From NCBI GenBank assembly GCA_913061275.1, contig CAJXSR010000013.1:1-64000 (forward strand): a stretch of 64,000 bases of DNA, written 5' to 3'. The DNA comes from an uncultured Paracoccaceae bacterium. Lineage in GTDB: Bacteria; Pseudomonadota; Alphaproteobacteria; Rhodobacterales; Rhodobacteraceae. Each line of letters starts with the position of its first letter. Within the stretch, counting starts at the first letter, position 1. Made by a program: the position numbers and the translations under genes. Below are positions 43,459 to 53,591 of the stretch, piece by piece. Below the pieces are notes generated by a model. The model searched no databases. It had not been told where the DNA came from and was given only the letters and a program-made list of their open reading frames with translations.

Positions 43459-44070
43459 TTATCCCCTTTTTCCAATTTTGGGCTCGGTGCCCTTTAATAT
43501 ACGTTTAATATTTTCCATATGTTTGACCCAGATAAGCACTGCCAGAATAGTTGCCATTAAAGCAGCAGAACCAGAACCGATCAAGTATAACCAAATTGGC
43601 GCAAGTGCCGAGGAAACCAAAGCAGAGGCTGATGATATTCTAACAATGATGGCAGTTGCCAACCATGTCATGCATGTGGCCAGTCCTGCCCAGAAATTAA
43701 CTGCCAGTAATATCCCCAGAAAAACAGCCACACCTTTGCCGCCTTTGAACTTCAGCCAAATAGGGTAAAGATGCCCCAGAAAAGCAAATACACCTGCAAT
43801 AAGGGCCGCAGTATACCCAAGGATAATGCCTGCAAAAAGAACCGCAACTAGCCCTTTCCCCCCATCGAACACGACCGTTAGAAAAGCGGCTAATTTACTG
43901 CCCGTGCGTAAAACATTGGTAGCCCCGATGTTGCCTGAACCGATCTTACGCAGATCCCCCAACCCCATGAATTTGGTAATGACCATACCAAAAGGGATGG
44001 AACCTAAAAGGTATGCTAGGCTGGCAACGGCTATGATAAATATAAAGGGTAAGTTCAAATCAGGATACAT
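43459..44070 (-). CDS. plsY: Acyl-phosphate glycerol-3-phosphate acyltransferase
   Basis: From ATG 44070 (AGGAG eight bases upstream) the product is 203 residues, the normal PlsY length. G-S-I-P-F-G, G-S-G-N-I-G-A-T-N, D-G-G-K-G and K-F-K-G-G-K-G-V-A are the three PlsY motifs for acyl-phosphate and glycerol-3-phosphate binding. Five membrane helices. The much longer in-frame extension upstream is AT-rich non-homologous sequence. First step of phospholipid synthesis at the inner membrane. Confidence 0.94.
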   Translation of the reverse strand: MYPDLNLPFIFIIAVASLAYLLGSIPFGMVITKFMGLGDLRKIGSGNIGATNVLRTGSKLAAFLTVVFDGGKGLVAVLFAGIILGYTAALIAGVFAFLGHLYPIWLKFKGGKGVAVFLGILLAVNFWAGLATCMTWLATAIIVRISSASALVSSALAPIWLYLIGSGSAALMATILAVLIWVKHMENIKRILKGTEPKIGKRG

Positions 44071-44242
44071 TTGTATCACTCCTAGGTTAAAGACGTGCAG
44101 ATAATGGATGCATTCATAGGCACTTTTTATTTTTAGTTTAAAGTAAAAAAACCGAAAAGAACCCTGAAAAATGAAAAATTTGACGTAATGGAAAACGGCG
44201 GATAGTTTTGTGTTTTTAAGTGTATAAATAAGTGGTGATATA

Positions 44243-44410
44243 ATGGATGATACGAAATACCAGCTTATCGGGTTGATAGGCTTTATCATTGCAGGCTTTA
44301 TATTTATCGCAGTTGGCGTGAAATACGGTGATGCACTAACAATTATTGGCAGTGTGGTATGGATTGTTTCGTGTCTTGTGTGGATGATCCCGTTGGTGCG
44401 TCTAAAATAA
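44243..44410 (+). CDS. Small two-helix membrane protein, 55 residues
   Basis: ATG 44243 to TAA 44410 encodes 55 residues with two hydrophobic segments (L-I-G-L-I-G-F-I-I-A-G-F-I-F-I-A and I-I-G-S-V-V-W-I-V-S-C-L-V-W), positively charged at the end. The ribosome site is weak. It lies alone on the plus strand between plsY and pyrC, both on the minus strand. No family recognised; codon use looks coding. Confidence 0.65.
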   Translation: MDDTKYQLIGLIGFIIAGFIFIAVGVKYGDALTIIGSVVWIVSCLVWMIPLVRLK

Positions 44411-44411
44411 G

Positions 44412-45680
44412 CTACTCAGTTTTGTAAATTTCCTGCCCACCAATTAATGTGCGTAACACCACACCTTGCATCCGCCGCCCATCAAATGGTGTGTTCTTCG
44501 ACTTTGATTTCAATGTCGTGCGATCCAGCACAAACGGTTTGTCAGGGTCAAACAATACCAGATCAGCAGGTGCGCCTTTGCTCAAACGCCCCCCCGCTAA
44601 CCCCAGCAATTTTGCAGGGTTCAACGATAGCGCCCGCCACAAGGTAGGCATGTCCATATAATCCCCATGCACCAGCTGCATCGCAGCAGGCAGCAAGGTT
44701 TCTAAACCAACAGCACCCGATGCGGCTTCTTCAAACGGCAGTCGTTTACTTTCTTCATCTTGGGGTGTGTGCATCGAGCTGATGATGTCGATCAACCCAC
44801 TTGCAACCGCTTCAACTGTTGCAACACGATCGGTCTCATGGCGCAGTGGTGGTTTAACCTTAAAGAACGTACGATACCCTTCGATATCCAATTCGTTCAA
44901 TGTCAGATGGTGAATAGATGCGCCAGCCGTCACATTCAGGCCAGCCGCTTTAGCACGTTCCAAAACGGGCAGGGCGACGGCAGTGGAAATCTGGTCGATA
45001 TGGTATCGAACGCCCGTCATCTCCACTAAAGCCATATCGCGTTCCAGCTGAATCCGTTCAGCCATAGGGGATGCGCCCGGCAACCCCATTTTGGTTGCAA
45101 ACGGGCCAGATGTAACTGCAGAACCCTTGCTTAACGACGGTTCTTGAATATGTCCCATCACCAAAGCATTCAGGCCTTTGGCGTAAGTCAGGCAACGCCC
45201 GAATATTTTATTGTCGGCAATCACACTGTCTGCGTCAGAAAACGCCACAGCACCCGCATCTTGCAAAAATCCGATCTCGGCCATCTCGCGCCCATTGCGC
45301 CCAACGGTCAATGCCGCCATCAGATGCACGTTCATACCTGCATCTTCCACCGCACGGCTGTGCGCGAAATGCAAGGTTTCGGGGCTGTCTATCGCAGGCT
45401 TAGTATCGGGGCGAATAACCATTGTGGTCACACCGCCCGCAGCAGCGGCACGGCCAGCGGACGCATAACTTTCCTTATGCCGCTCGCCTGGCTCACAAAC
45501 TTTCACCCCAATATCGATGATACCGGGTGCAAGGCACTTGCCAGCGCAGTCGATGGTTTCACCTTTGGGCACATCGCCGTAAAGAACATCCGCGATCTTG
45601 CCATTCTTGATTACGACTGAGCCAGGTTTATCCGTGCCATTTTCAGGGTCGATTAGGCGCGCATTGGTAAGGATCAACAT
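44412..45680 (-). CDS. pyrC: Dihydroorotase-like protein lacking metal ligands (PyrC'/PyrX type)
   Basis: This 422-residue amidohydrolase-fold protein aligns by eye with dihydroorotases (A-P-G-I-I-D, E-P-G, K-E-S-Y-A-S-A). However, the metal-binding H-x-H is replaced by G58-V-K60, the H-V-S metal His by Q-I-S, and the catalytic T-D-H-A-P block by S-S-M-H-T-P. In pseudomonads a similarly altered PyrC' is encoded next to pyrB; it is catalytically inactive but needed to assemble aspartate transcarbamoylase. The start overlaps the end of pyrB by 7 bases, supporting that partnership. An active dihydroorotase should then be encoded elsewhere in the genome. Confidence 0.85.
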   Translation of the reverse strand: MLILTNARLIDPENGTDKPGSVVIKNGKIADVLYGDVPKGETIDCAGKCLAPGIIDIGVKVCEPGERHKESYASAGRAAAAGGVTTMVIRPDTKPAIDSPETLHFAHSRAVEDAGMNVHLMAALTVGRNGREMAEIGFLQDAGAVAFSDADSVIADNKIFGRCLTYAKGLNALVMGHIQEPSLSKGSAVTSGPFATKMGLPGASPMAERIQLERDMALVEMTGVRYHIDQISTAVALPVLERAKAAGLNVTAGASIHHLTLNELDIEGYRTFFKVKPPLRHETDRVATVEAVASGLIDIISSMHTPQDEESKRLPFEEAASGAVGLETLLPAAMQLVHGDYMDMPTLWRALSLNPAKLLGLAGGRLSKGAPADLVLFDPDKPFVLDRTTLKSKSKNTPFDGRRMQGVVLRTLIGGQEIYKTE

Positions 45681-46627
45681 GTTGCTTCCCCCTGCTTAGT
45701 CGTCCGCAAGCCATCTGCCAGCAAGTGCATTGCGGCCATCCTGACGGCCACGCCCATCTCAACCTGTTCCTGAATAACCGAGCGAGTGACATCGTCGGCA
45801 ATATCGCCATCAATCTCAACGCCCCGGTTCATCGGGCCGGGGTGCATGATGATAGCGTCGGGCTTGGCGTTGGCCAGTTTTTTCACATCCAGACCCCAGC
45901 GGTGGTAATATTCGCGCTCACTTGGAATAAATGCACCATCCATGCGCTCACGTTGCAGGCGTAGCATCATCACCACATCAACACCCTTCAACCCTTCGTT
46001 CATGTCGTGAAATACCTCCACCCCGAACTTGTCGATGCCTGATGGCAGCAAGGTTTGGGGCGCGATCAGCCGAATGCGGCTTTCCATTTTGTTCAGCAAA
46101 AAGATATTTGAACGCGCCACACGGCTATGCGCGATATCGCCACATATAGCTACTGATAGACGGTGCAACCGCCCTTTGGCACGGCGAATGGTTAGCGCAT
46201 CCAGCAAAGCTTGCGTTGGGTGTTCGTGGCGTCCGTCACCTGCGTTCAACACCGCGCAATTCACCTTTTCTGACAATAGATCGACCGCACCCGATTGCGG
46301 GTGGCGCATAACCAACAAATCAGGGTTCATCGCGTTCAGTGTCAGGGCTGTATCAACCAGCGTTTCGCCTTTTTTGATCGATGAAGCACCTAACGCCATG
46401 TTCATCACATCCGCGCCTAGCCGTTTACCAGCCAACTCAAAACTGGCCTGTGTGCGGGTGGAATTTTCAAAGAACATGTTGATTTGTGTAAGACCAGCCA
46501 GAACATTGGAATGCTTATTGGCTTGACGGTTCAGATCAACATAGCTTTCAGCCAGATCAAGAATGGTTGTAATATCGGTAGGGGAAAGCTGTTCTATCCC
46601 TAAAAGGTGGCGCACCGAAATTCCCAT
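45674..46627 (-). CDS. pyrB: Aspartate carbamoyltransferase catalytic subunit
   Basis: From ATG 46627 (GAGGG upstream) the product is 317 residues. F-E-N-S-T-R-T-Q-x-[25 protein letters not shown] and M-H-P-G-P-M-N-R-G are carbamoyl-phosphate and aspartate binding motifs. It condenses carbamoyl phosphate with aspartate in pyrimidine synthesis. There is no pyrI nearby; the overlapping dihydroorotase-like gene is the likely structural partner. Confidence 0.95.
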   Translation of the reverse strand: MGISVRHLLGIEQLSPTDITTILDLAESYVDLNRQANKHSNVLAGLTQINMFFENSTRTQASFELAGKRLGADVMNMALGASSIKKGETLVDTALTLNAMNPDLLVMRHPQSGAVDLLSEKVNCAVLNAGDGRHEHPTQALLDALTIRRAKGRLHRLSVAICGDIAHSRVARSNIFLLNKMESRIRLIAPQTLLPSGIDKFGVEVFHDMNEGLKGVDVVMMLRLQRERMDGAFIPSEREYYHRWGLDVKKLANAKPDAIIMHPGPMNRGVEIDGDIADDVTRSVIQEQVEMGVAVRMAAMHLLADGLRTTKQGEATC

Positions 46628-46737
46628 GAAGGCCCTCAAAGTTATTTTGCCGCTTATAAGATGGGTTGTGTGCAGAAACAAGGTATTTACGCGGCGCGTG
46701 GGAGTTTCTATTCTAATACAGAATCTGGAACCCCTTC

Positions 46738-47529
46738 ATGATGTATGACCTAGACTATACAGCTGCTAAAGCCGCCCTTGAATGGCAGGTAGAGATGGGT
46801 GTGGATGAGTGCATTGGCGATACTCCAATTAATCGATATGAGGTGGATCCGAAAAAACAAAAACTGAAACTTGGGCCAAGCTCTAACATTGCCCCAGTCA
46901 CGGTCATGCCCTCTGTTCCTCTGCAAGATAGTGTCGTTGATATTGCAGGCATCATGGCAGATAAATGCACAGATCTGACCGCGTTGCGCGATGCGATGGC
47001 TGTTTTTGACCATTGTGCGCTTAAAAAGGGGGCTAAAAACTTGGTCTTCGCAGATGGCAACCCTGTTGCGCGTGTAATGGTTATTGGGGATGCACCAGTG
47101 CGCGAAGAAGATCAGCAAGGCCGCCCTTTTGTTGGTGAAATGGGGGGATTGCTGGATAAAATGTTTGGTGCCATAGGGTTGGCGCGCGATGGAAAAACCG
47201 CGCAAGATGCGCTTTATATAACAAATGCAATGCCGTGGCGGCCGCCGCAAAACCGCCAGCCTGAGGTGGGTGAAGTCTCTATGATGCTGCCGTTTCTAAA
47301 ACGCCACATTGCTTTGGTTGACCCTGATGTGGTTGTGTTAATGGGCAATTTGGCGTGTCAGGCATTGCTAGGGCGTAAAGGTATTTCACGGCTGCGTGGG
47401 CGCTGGGCCGAGATTGACGGACGATCAACTCTGCCAATGTTTCACCCGTCAGCGTTATTACAAGACGGGCTTAAAAAACGTGAAGCATGGGCCGACTTAC
47501 TAACCCTACAAGCTCGATTGAGAGGATGA
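46738..47529 (+). CDS. Uracil-DNA glycosylase, family 4-like
   Basis: This 263-residue protein has V-M-V-I-G-D-A-P ... G-R-P-F-V-G-E-M-G-G-L-L-D and Y-I-T-N-A-M-P-W-R-P-P, with M-F-H-P-S-A-L-L at the C-terminal end: the pattern of family 4 iron-sulfur uracil-DNA glycosylases. G-D-A-P-V-R-E-E-D differs from the usual G-E-A-P-G. Few cysteines are visible, so the iron-sulfur cluster is uncertain. It is coupled to moaB. Confidence 0.88.
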   Translation: MMYDLDYTAAKAALEWQVEMGVDECIGDTPINRYEVDPKKQKLKLGPSSNIAPVTVMPSVPLQDSVVDIAGIMADKCTDLTALRDAMAVFDHCALKKGAKNLVFADGNPVARVMVIGDAPVREEDQQGRPFVGEMGGLLDKMFGAIGLARDGKTAQDALYITNAMPWRPPQNRQPEVGEVSMMLPFLKRHIALVDPDVVVLMGNLACQALLGRKGISRLRGRWAEIDGRSTLPMFHPSALLQDGLKKREAWADLLTLQARLRG

Positions 47530-47531
47530 CA

Positions 47532-48071
47532 ATGACCACGAATACCCGCGAATTTATTCCCATACGTATTGCTGTGTTGACCGTATCGGATACAAGAAAA
47601 CTGGATGAAGACCGATCAGGTGATATTCTGGTTGGCCGTATTGAAGCCAGTGGGCATATTTTGGTGGATCGCAAGATCATTCAGGATGAACGCCCGGAAA
47701 TTTCAAAACAACTGCTTGCGTGGTGCAATGATGATAACATCGATGCTGTTATTTCCACAGGTGGTACTGGGTTAACCGGCCGGGATGTAACCGTTGAAGC
47801 GCACCGTGATGTATATGAAAAAGAAATTGATGCTTTCTCCACCCTTTTCACGATTATTTCGATCAAAAAAATCAAAACCTCTGCTGTGCAATCACGTGCC
47901 TGTGCTGGCATAGCGCACGGCACTTATATGTTTGCCCTACCGGGCAGCCCTGGGGCTTGCAAAGACGGTTGGGATGAGATTTTGCAACATCAGCTGGATT
48001 ACCGCCACATGCCGTGTAATTTCATTGAAATGATGCCGCGCTTGGAAGAGCATAAGAAACGCAAGAAATGA
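47532..48071 (+). CDS. moaB: Molybdenum cofactor biosynthesis protein B
   Basis: From ATG 47532 (GAGAGG six bases upstream) the product is 179 residues; ATG 47526 overlaps the upstream stop and is an alternative. V-L-T-V-S-D-T-R, S-T-G-G-T-G-L-T-G-R-D-V-T and L-P-G-S-P-G-A-C are MoaB/MogA molybdopterin-binding motifs. It overlaps the next gene by four bases. Confidence 0.93.
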   Translation: MTTNTREFIPIRIAVLTVSDTRKLDEDRSGDILVGRIEASGHILVDRKIIQDERPEISKQLLAWCNDDNIDAVISTGGTGLTGRDVTVEAHRDVYEKEIDAFSTLFTIISIKKIKTSAVQSRACAGIAHGTYMFALPGSPGACKDGWDEILQHQLDYRHMPCNFIEMMPRLEEHKKRKK

Positions 48072-48517
48072 AGGGATTGTTTCACACGGTTACCCCGTGG
48101 CATTCGGCACATGCATATGTATCTGCGGCGGTTTTATTACAAGATGATTTAGGCCGTATATCGATACATTTCAGAGACGATTTTGAAAATGTTCTAGCGC
48201 GTGGGACATGGGGATATTTTTCTGGTGGGGTAAAAGACAGTGAAACCCTGACTGATGCGGCAATACGTGAATTATATGAAGAAACGGGTATTCATGCAGG
48301 GGCTGATGAACTTAAGCCTATTGCGAAAGCCTACTGTAATGAAACGCCAGAAGGTGCGCATCATTACATATTTTTATTAGAACGGTGTGTCAAATCATCA
48401 GATATTTGTTTGAATGAAGGTGCGGGATTTGCCTTTATACATAAAGACCAGATTGATAGTTTCACTTTGCAACCTGTTGTTCATCGGGTGCTAAAGTATT
48501 ACTTTAAAGTAACTTAG
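48068..48517 (+). CDS. Nudix hydrolase
   Basis: This 149-residue protein has an intact Nudix box: G-G-V-K-D-S-E-T-L followed by A-A-I-R-E-L-Y-E-E-T-G-I. It hydrolyses a nucleoside diphosphate derivative; the substrate is not evident. ATGA overlap with moaB. Confidence 0.88.
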   Translation: MKGLFHTVTPWHSAHAYVSAAVLLQDDLGRISIHFRDDFENVLARGTWGYFSGGVKDSETLTDAAIRELYEETGIHAGADELKPIAKAYCNETPEGAHHYIFLLERCVKSSDICLNEGAGFAFIHKDQIDSFTLQPVVHRVLKYYFKVT

Positions 48518-48572
48518 TAGTACTTACAGTATTTTTTGTGTATAATTGAATAATTTCAATATGTTAACATAG

Positions 48573-48588
48573 TGTCCCAACTGGGACA
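48573..48588. promoter_or_regulatory. Perfect palindrome upstream of RND operon
   Basis: TGTCCCA-AC-TGGGACA is a perfect 7-base inverted repeat with a 2-base centre, 132 bases before the efflux adaptor gene. It resembles a dimeric-regulator operator. No regulator gene adjoins it. Confidence 0.5.
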
Positions 48589-48639
48589 TTGATTTTGATG
48601 GGGTGAAAACCGCTAAAACCCTGTCGATTACGAAAAAAT

Positions 48640-48663
48640 CATTTGTCGGAAACCGACGAAATG
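48640..48663. promoter_or_regulatory. Second inverted repeat abutting -10 of RND operon
   Basis: CATTTGTCGG and CCGACGAAATG flank AAA, one base from perfect. A TATAAT at 48678-48683 lies just downstream, so the repeat covers the -35 position of a likely promoter for the efflux operon, as a repressor or activator site would. Confidence 0.45.
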
Positions 48664-48719
48664 ATAGTTTAAAGACGTATAATGCCTGAATATTACTGCG
48701 AAACTGCATTGAGGAAGCG

Positions 48720-50171
48720 ATGAGATTTATGACACGGAGCCTGATGGGCCTGTTTCTGGCTGGCTTGACTGTCGCGTTGCTTATGGCAGCGGGGATGGTG
48801 GTTTTGTCGTCTTTCAAAGAGGATGAAATTGCTGGGCATGGGGCGAGATCGGCACGTGAACGCGTTTTTGTTGTGAATGTCATGCAAATAGAACCCACCC
48901 GTGCCACACCTGTTATTCGAACCTTCGGTGAAGTTATTAGTGGGCGCACGCTTGAATTACGCGCAGCATCTGGTGGGTCTTTGGTGAAAATCGCTGATAG
49001 TTTTCGCGAAGGCGGTTTGGTGCATGAAGGTGAATTACTATTTCAAACCGATCCTGCAACCTCACAAGCAAAAGCGCAGCTTTCTGCAACAGAGCTAGAT
49101 GAAGCTAAAGCCGAGTTAAGCGAGGCAAATGAGGCATTGGGCCTTGCCAAAGATGAATTGCGTGCAGCCGTGCATCAATATGAATTACGCCAACAGGCAT
49201 ATAAACGCCAAAAATCACTGCGCGAGCGCGGAATTGGTACGGAATCAGCATTAGAAACGGCTGCCCTTTCGGCCTCTAGCGCTGAACAAGCGTCCCTTGC
49301 AAAACGTCAAAGTCTTGCCAATGCCAAGTCACGTATTAATCGGGCGAAAATTGCGCTGTCACGCAGCCAGATTAACCATCATGAAGCCCAAAGGATATTA
49401 AACGATACATCCGTTACCGCAAAATTTGACGGTGTTCTAAGTGACGTGACAGGTGATTTGGGTGGGCTTGTAAATGCGAATGAACGTTTGGCACGCTTGA
49501 TTGACCCTAACGCGCTTGAAGTTGCATTTCGAATAACAAGTGCAGAGTTTATGCGTATGACGGCACAAAAATTGTCTATAAACAGTGCGAAAGTAATCGT
49601 AAAATTTAACGGTACAGGCGAAGGCGTGATTGCAACGATTGACCGCGTTAGTGCCGCTGTTGGTGAAGGCAAAACAGGTCGGGAATTATTCGCATCCCTT
49701 GATGCTGAAAAAGTTTCAAATGCCCGCCCTGGTGATTTTGTGTCTGTGACACTGGAAGAACCTGCATTGGATAATGTGGTTATTCTGCCCTCAACGGCGG
49801 CCTCTGCCACAGGGGATGTACTGGTTTTAGGCGAAAATGATCGCTTGGAAGTAATGAAGGTCGAAATCCTGCGCAAACAGGCAGATCAGATTATTGTGTC
49901 TCTTGGGAAACTTAAAGGACGCGAAATTGTTTTGGAACGCGCACCACAGCTTGGGGCGGGGATAAAAGTTAATCCACGCAGGGATGAGGCGGTGAAAAAT
50001 AAAGATCAAACTGTACCTGTTAGCGATGAGTTGCGCCAAAGAATGATCGCCTATGTCGAGGCAAATAAAAAAATGCCTGTAGATTTAAAACGCAGTATTC
50101 TGGGTAAGCTGAACAGCCCACAAATACCAAAAGAAACGTATGACCGTATCACTTCTCGGATGGGGGGGTAA
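48720..50171 (+). CDS. RND efflux periplasmic adaptor subunit
   Basis: This 483-residue membrane-fusion protein has a single N-terminal signal-anchor helix (residues 9-33). The lipoyl-like half-motif (G-G-S-L-V-K-I, G-E-L-L-F-Q-T-D) flanks a long alpha-hairpin (about 120-220, Ala/Glu/Arg-rich), followed by beta-barrel and membrane-proximal domains. A C-terminal extension after residue ~420 is polar. ATG follows GAGGAA. The RND pump gene begins 3 bases after its stop. No outer-membrane factor gene is present, so a TolC homologue elsewhere is needed. Confidence 0.92.
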   Translation: MRFMTRSLMGLFLAGLTVALLMAAGMVVLSSFKEDEIAGHGARSARERVFVVNVMQIEPTRATPVIRTFGEVISGRTLELRAASGGSLVKIADSFREGGLVHEGELLFQTDPATSQAKAQLSATELDEAKAELSEANEALGLAKDELRAAVHQYELRQQAYKRQKSLRERGIGTESALETAALSASSAEQASLAKRQSLANAKSRINRAKIALSRSQINHHEAQRILNDTSVTAKFDGVLSDVTGDLGGLVNANERLARLIDPNALEVAFRITSAEFMRMTAQKLSINSAKVIVKFNGTGEGVIATIDRVSAAVGEGKTGRELFASLDAEKVSNARPGDFVSVTLEEPALDNVVILPSTAASATGDVLVLGENDRLEVMKVEILRKQADQIIVSLGKLKGREIVLERAPQLGAGIKVNPRRDEAVKNKDQTVPVSDELRQRMIAYVEANKKMPVDLKRSILGKLNSPQIPKETYDRITSRMGG

Positions 50172-50174
50172 GAT

Positions 50175-53100
50175 ATGGCCATGCGGCAGCTGCCAGAAAC
50201 GGCAGGTGGGATTTTATCATATTTCACACGTCATGGAACAGCTGCAAATCTATTGCTGGTTATCATGCTTGTGTTTGGTTTTGCGGCATCAACCCAAATT
50301 AGGGCGCAATTTTTTCCTGATGTAATTATCGATAATGTCAGTGTTAGTGTGAAATGGGATGGTGCAGGGCCAGAAGAAATAGATGATGGTATTGTTGCCC
50401 TGTTAGAGCCTGTTTTGCTGGCTGTGGAAGGTGTTGAAAGCAGTACATCAAACGCCAGTCAGGGGCGGGCGACTATATCGTTGGATTTTGCTCCTGATTG
50501 GGACATGTCACGTGCGGCAGATGATGTGAAGGTTGCCGTGGATAGTGTAACTGACCTGCCAGAAGATATTGACGAACCCGTTGTACGCCGTGGCGCATGG
50601 CGTGACCGTGTAACGGATGTGGTGATAACAGGGCCTGTGCCGCCTGAACAGTTGGGCCGCTTTGCGGATGAGCTTGCCGCACGTTTGTTTCGCGCGGGCG
50701 TTACACGCACCAATATTCGGGGCGTTTCTGCCCCTGAAATTGTTGTTTCAGCCCCAGAGCTGTCTTTGATCCAGCATGATGTGACTTTGCGCCAAATTGC
50801 CGAAGTGATTGCTGGTGAAACCAATACTGATCCTGCGGGGGATGTTGCGGGTGGTTTGGCGCGGGTCAAAACGGGCGTTGAAAAGCGCACGGTCGAGGAA
50901 ATACAATCCATCGTTGTGAAGTCAAATATTGATGGTTCAAAGTTGCGGGTTTTTGATGTTGCAACGGTTGAGCTATTGGGCAGTGACAGCGCACGGGCCT
51001 ATTATGTTGGTAAAGACCCTGCAATTTCTATTCGTGTAGATCGTTCGGATCAGGGCGATGCCATTAAAATGCAGGCAATCGTGCAAGAAGTAGCCGATAA
51101 TATGCAATTAACTTTACCAGAAGGGGTGAAGATTGATCTGATCCGCACGCGCGCACAGGCCATAACAGACCGGCTGAATGTCTTGCTGGATAATGGTTTG
51201 GTTGGGCTGGGTCTTGTCATTTTACTGTTGTTTTTATTTTTAAACGCCCGCACGGCTTTTTGGGTAACAGCAGGTATTCCAGCAGCGATGTTCGCCGCCA
51301 TAGGCTTTATGTATTTGGCAGGCATAACATTGAATATGGTCTCGCTTTTTGGGTTAATTATCTGTCTGGGCATTGTTGTGGATGATGCGATTGTTGTGGG
51401 TGAACACGCAGATTTTAGGGCCAGAACATTAGGCGAAGACGCGGTTACGGCCTCTGTAAATGCGGCAAGACGAATGGCGCCGCCCGTTTTTTCAGCAACC
51501 ATTACCACGGTTTTAGCATTTTGGAGTTTGACCTTTGTGGGGGGGCATTTCGGCAGTTTGATTGTGGACATACCCTTTACTGTCATTGTGGTCTTATTGG
51601 CCTCATTACTGGAATGTTTTATCATTTTGCCAAACCACATGAGCCATTCTGTTGGGCAGCAGGCAGATAAATGGTACGATTTTCCCAGCACTTGGTTTAA
51701 CCGTGGGTTTAGGGTGTTCCGAGAGGTAATCTTTAAAAGGTTTATGCATGGGGTGTTGGTTTTGCGATACCCTGTGCTGGCACTTGTGACCTTAATATTG
51801 GCAACACAAGCGGCACTATTCTTTTCTGGCGAAGTAACATGGCGTTTCTTTAATGCGCCTGAACGTGGGTCAATATCTGCAAATATTGCGATGCTGCCGG
51901 GGGCTGACCGCAGTGACACGCTGGAAATGGTACATGAGTTACAACGTGCGGTGAATGAAACGGCCAAGCAATTCGAAGATGAACATGGTGTAAACCCTGT
52001 TACCTATGTGTTGTCCGAGGTGGGGGGTAACACGGGGCGCGGCCTGTCTGGCTCTGGTACAAAAGACAAAGATTTATTGGGGTCTATCGCGGTAGAATTG
52101 ATAGATGCAGATTTTCGTCCTTATACCTCTACAGTCTTTTTAGCGGCGGTTCAGAATGCTGTGCGCAAACATTCGCAACTTGAAACGGTTAGTTTCAGGC
52201 GATGGCGTTCGGGGCCAGGGGGCGATGCACTTGATGTACAATTCTACGGTGCCAGTGCAGATATTTTAAAGCAGGCCGCAGAAGATCTGAAATCACAAAT
52301 GTCGGTATACCCAGAGGTTTCAGCATTGGAAGATAGTCTGGCCTATGACAAAGAAGAACTGATATTGCAGCTTACCCCGCAAGGGCAAGCATTAGGCTTT
52401 ACCATTGATGTGATAGGGCGTGAATTACGCCATCGATTGAACGGTATTACGGCTGCATCTTTTCCGGTTGGTGCCAGAACATCTGATGTGACAGTGCGGT
52501 TGGAAGAAAGTGAATTAACCGCAGATTTTCTGGACAGAACCAAATTGCGCAGTCCGCAAGGGCAGTATGTTACCCTGTCTGATATCGTCTTTGTAAATAC
52601 CAAAGTTGGGTTTTCAACTGTGCGCCGTGAAAATGGTATTCGTTTGGTTACAGTATCAGGGGATATATCCGAAGATGATCCCGCCCGTGCGCAAGAGATT
52701 GTTGAAAAGCTGCGCAATCAACATCTGCCAGATATTGCATCTAGATTAGGTGTGGAATGGCGTTTGTCTGGACTTGCAGAACAAGAGCAGGATTTTTTAA
52801 CGGACGCGTTAAAGGGTTTTATTCTATGCCTTTTAGGTATTTACCTGACGCTCACGTGGATATTTGCAAGCTGGTCACGGCCCATTGTGGTTATGGCGAT
52901 CATTCCGTTTGGGTTGATCGGAACTATTTATGGTCACCATGTCTGGGAGGTGCCTTTATCTATGTTCTCGGTCGTGGGGTTGCTGGGGATGAGTGGTATT
53001 ATCATTAACGATTCCATTGTTTTGGTAACAACGATTGATGAATATGCACAAAAGCGTGGGCTATTACCTGCTATTGTAGATGCAACATGTGATCGGTTGC

Positions 53101-53591
53101 GCCCTGTTTTGTTGACCACATTAACCACCGTGCTAGGCCTTATGCCGTTGCTATTCGAAACCTCACGTCAGGCACAGTTTTTGAAACCGACCGTGATTAC
53201 TTTGTGTTACGGGCTTGGGTTTGGCATGATTTTGGTGTTGTTGGTTGTACCGTCTTTGGTGGTTGTACAAAAAGATGTATCAAAGCTAATCTCTGCGTTT
53301 CGCCATAGCTTGCTTGGATCAAAAACACCTATGCGGTATCGCGGTTTGATAGGCGTGGCAACCTTGGCAAGTATTACGCTTATTGCGTTAGCATCGGGTC
53401 ATTTGATTATAAACCAAACCCCTGCACCTTGGGTTTTTCAACTTATACCTTCACAAATAATCAAACTAATTGGCACTTCGCCAGTGCTGATAACGTTGGC
53501 CGCAGAAATTATCGGGTTGGTACTGATCTTGCTTAGCACAATGCTGATGCTGTTTGTATTAATTGGTGTTAATAGAGCTGCCAAAGTTTAA
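50175..53591 (+). CDS. RND efflux transporter permease
   Basis: This 1138-residue hydrophobe/amphiphile-efflux-type RND protein has TM1 near residue 24, a porter domain, and TM helices with G-I-V-V-D-D-A-I-V-V-G-E (the proton-relay Asp pair in TM4). The second half contains G-I-I-I-N-D-S-I-V-L. After the usual twelve helices there is an extra ~90-residue tail with two more hydrophobic segments, beyond the AcrB end point. The substrate cannot be predicted. It overlaps by four bases the convergent DsbD-like gene. Confidence 0.94.
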   Translation: MAMRQLPETAGGILSYFTRHGTAANLLLVIMLVFGFAASTQIRAQFFPDVIIDNVSVSVKWDGAGPEEIDDGIVALLEPVLLAVEGVESSTSNASQGRATISLDFAPDWDMSRAADDVKVAVDSVTDLPEDIDEPVVRRGAWRDRVTDVVITGPVPPEQLGRFADELAARLFRAGVTRTNIRGVSAPEIVVSAPELSLIQHDVTLRQIAEVIAGETNTDPAGDVAGGLARVKTGVEKRTVEEIQSIVVKSNIDGSKLRVFDVATVELLGSDSARAYYVGKDPAISIRVDRSDQGDAIKMQAIVQEVADNMQLTLPEGVKIDLIRTRAQAITDRLNVLLDNGLVGLGLVILLLFLFLNARTAFWVTAGIPAAMFAAIGFMYLAGITLNMVSLFGLIICLGIVVDDAIVVGEHADFRARTLGEDAVTASVNAARRMAPPVFSATITTVLAFWSLTFVGGHFGSLIVDIPFTVIVVLLASLLECFIILPNHMSHSVGQQADKWYDFPSTWFNRGFRVFREVIFKRFMHGVLVLRYPVLALVTLILATQAALFFSGEVTWRFFNAPERGSISANIAMLPGADRSDTLEMVHELQRAVNETAKQFEDEHGVNPVTYVLSEVGGNTGRGLSGSGTKDKDLLGSIAVELIDADFRPYTSTVFLAAVQNAVRKHSQLETVSFRRWRSGPGGDALDVQFYGASADILKQAAEDLKSQMSVYPEVSALEDSLAYDKEELILQLTPQGQALGFTIDVIGRELRHRLNGITAASFPVGARTSDVTVRLEESELTADFLDRTKLRSPQGQYVTLSDIVFVNTKVGFSTVRRENGIRLVTVSGDISEDDPARAQEIVEKLRNQHLPDIASRLGVEWRLSGLAEQEQDFLTDALKGFILCLLGIYLTLTWIFASWSRPIVVMAIIPFGLIGTIYGHHVWEVPLSMFSVVGLLGMSGIIINDSIVLVTTIDEYAQKRGLLPAIVDATCDRLRPVLLTTLTTVLGLMPLLFETSRQAQFLKPTVITLCYGLGFGMILVLLVVPSLVVVQKDVSKLISAFRHSLLGSKTPMRYRGLIGVATLASITLIALASGHLIINQTPAPWVFQLIPSQIIKLIGTSPVLITLAAEIIGLVLILLSTMLMLFVLIGVNRAAKV

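Noticed and set aside
44071-44289. N-terminal extension of the plsY ORF
   Set aside because: AT-rich, unlike PlsY, and a proper ribosome site precedes ATG 44070.
50459-51967. Long minus-strand ORFs inside the RND permease gene
   Set aside because: Antisense shadows of a clearly conserved plus-strand gene.
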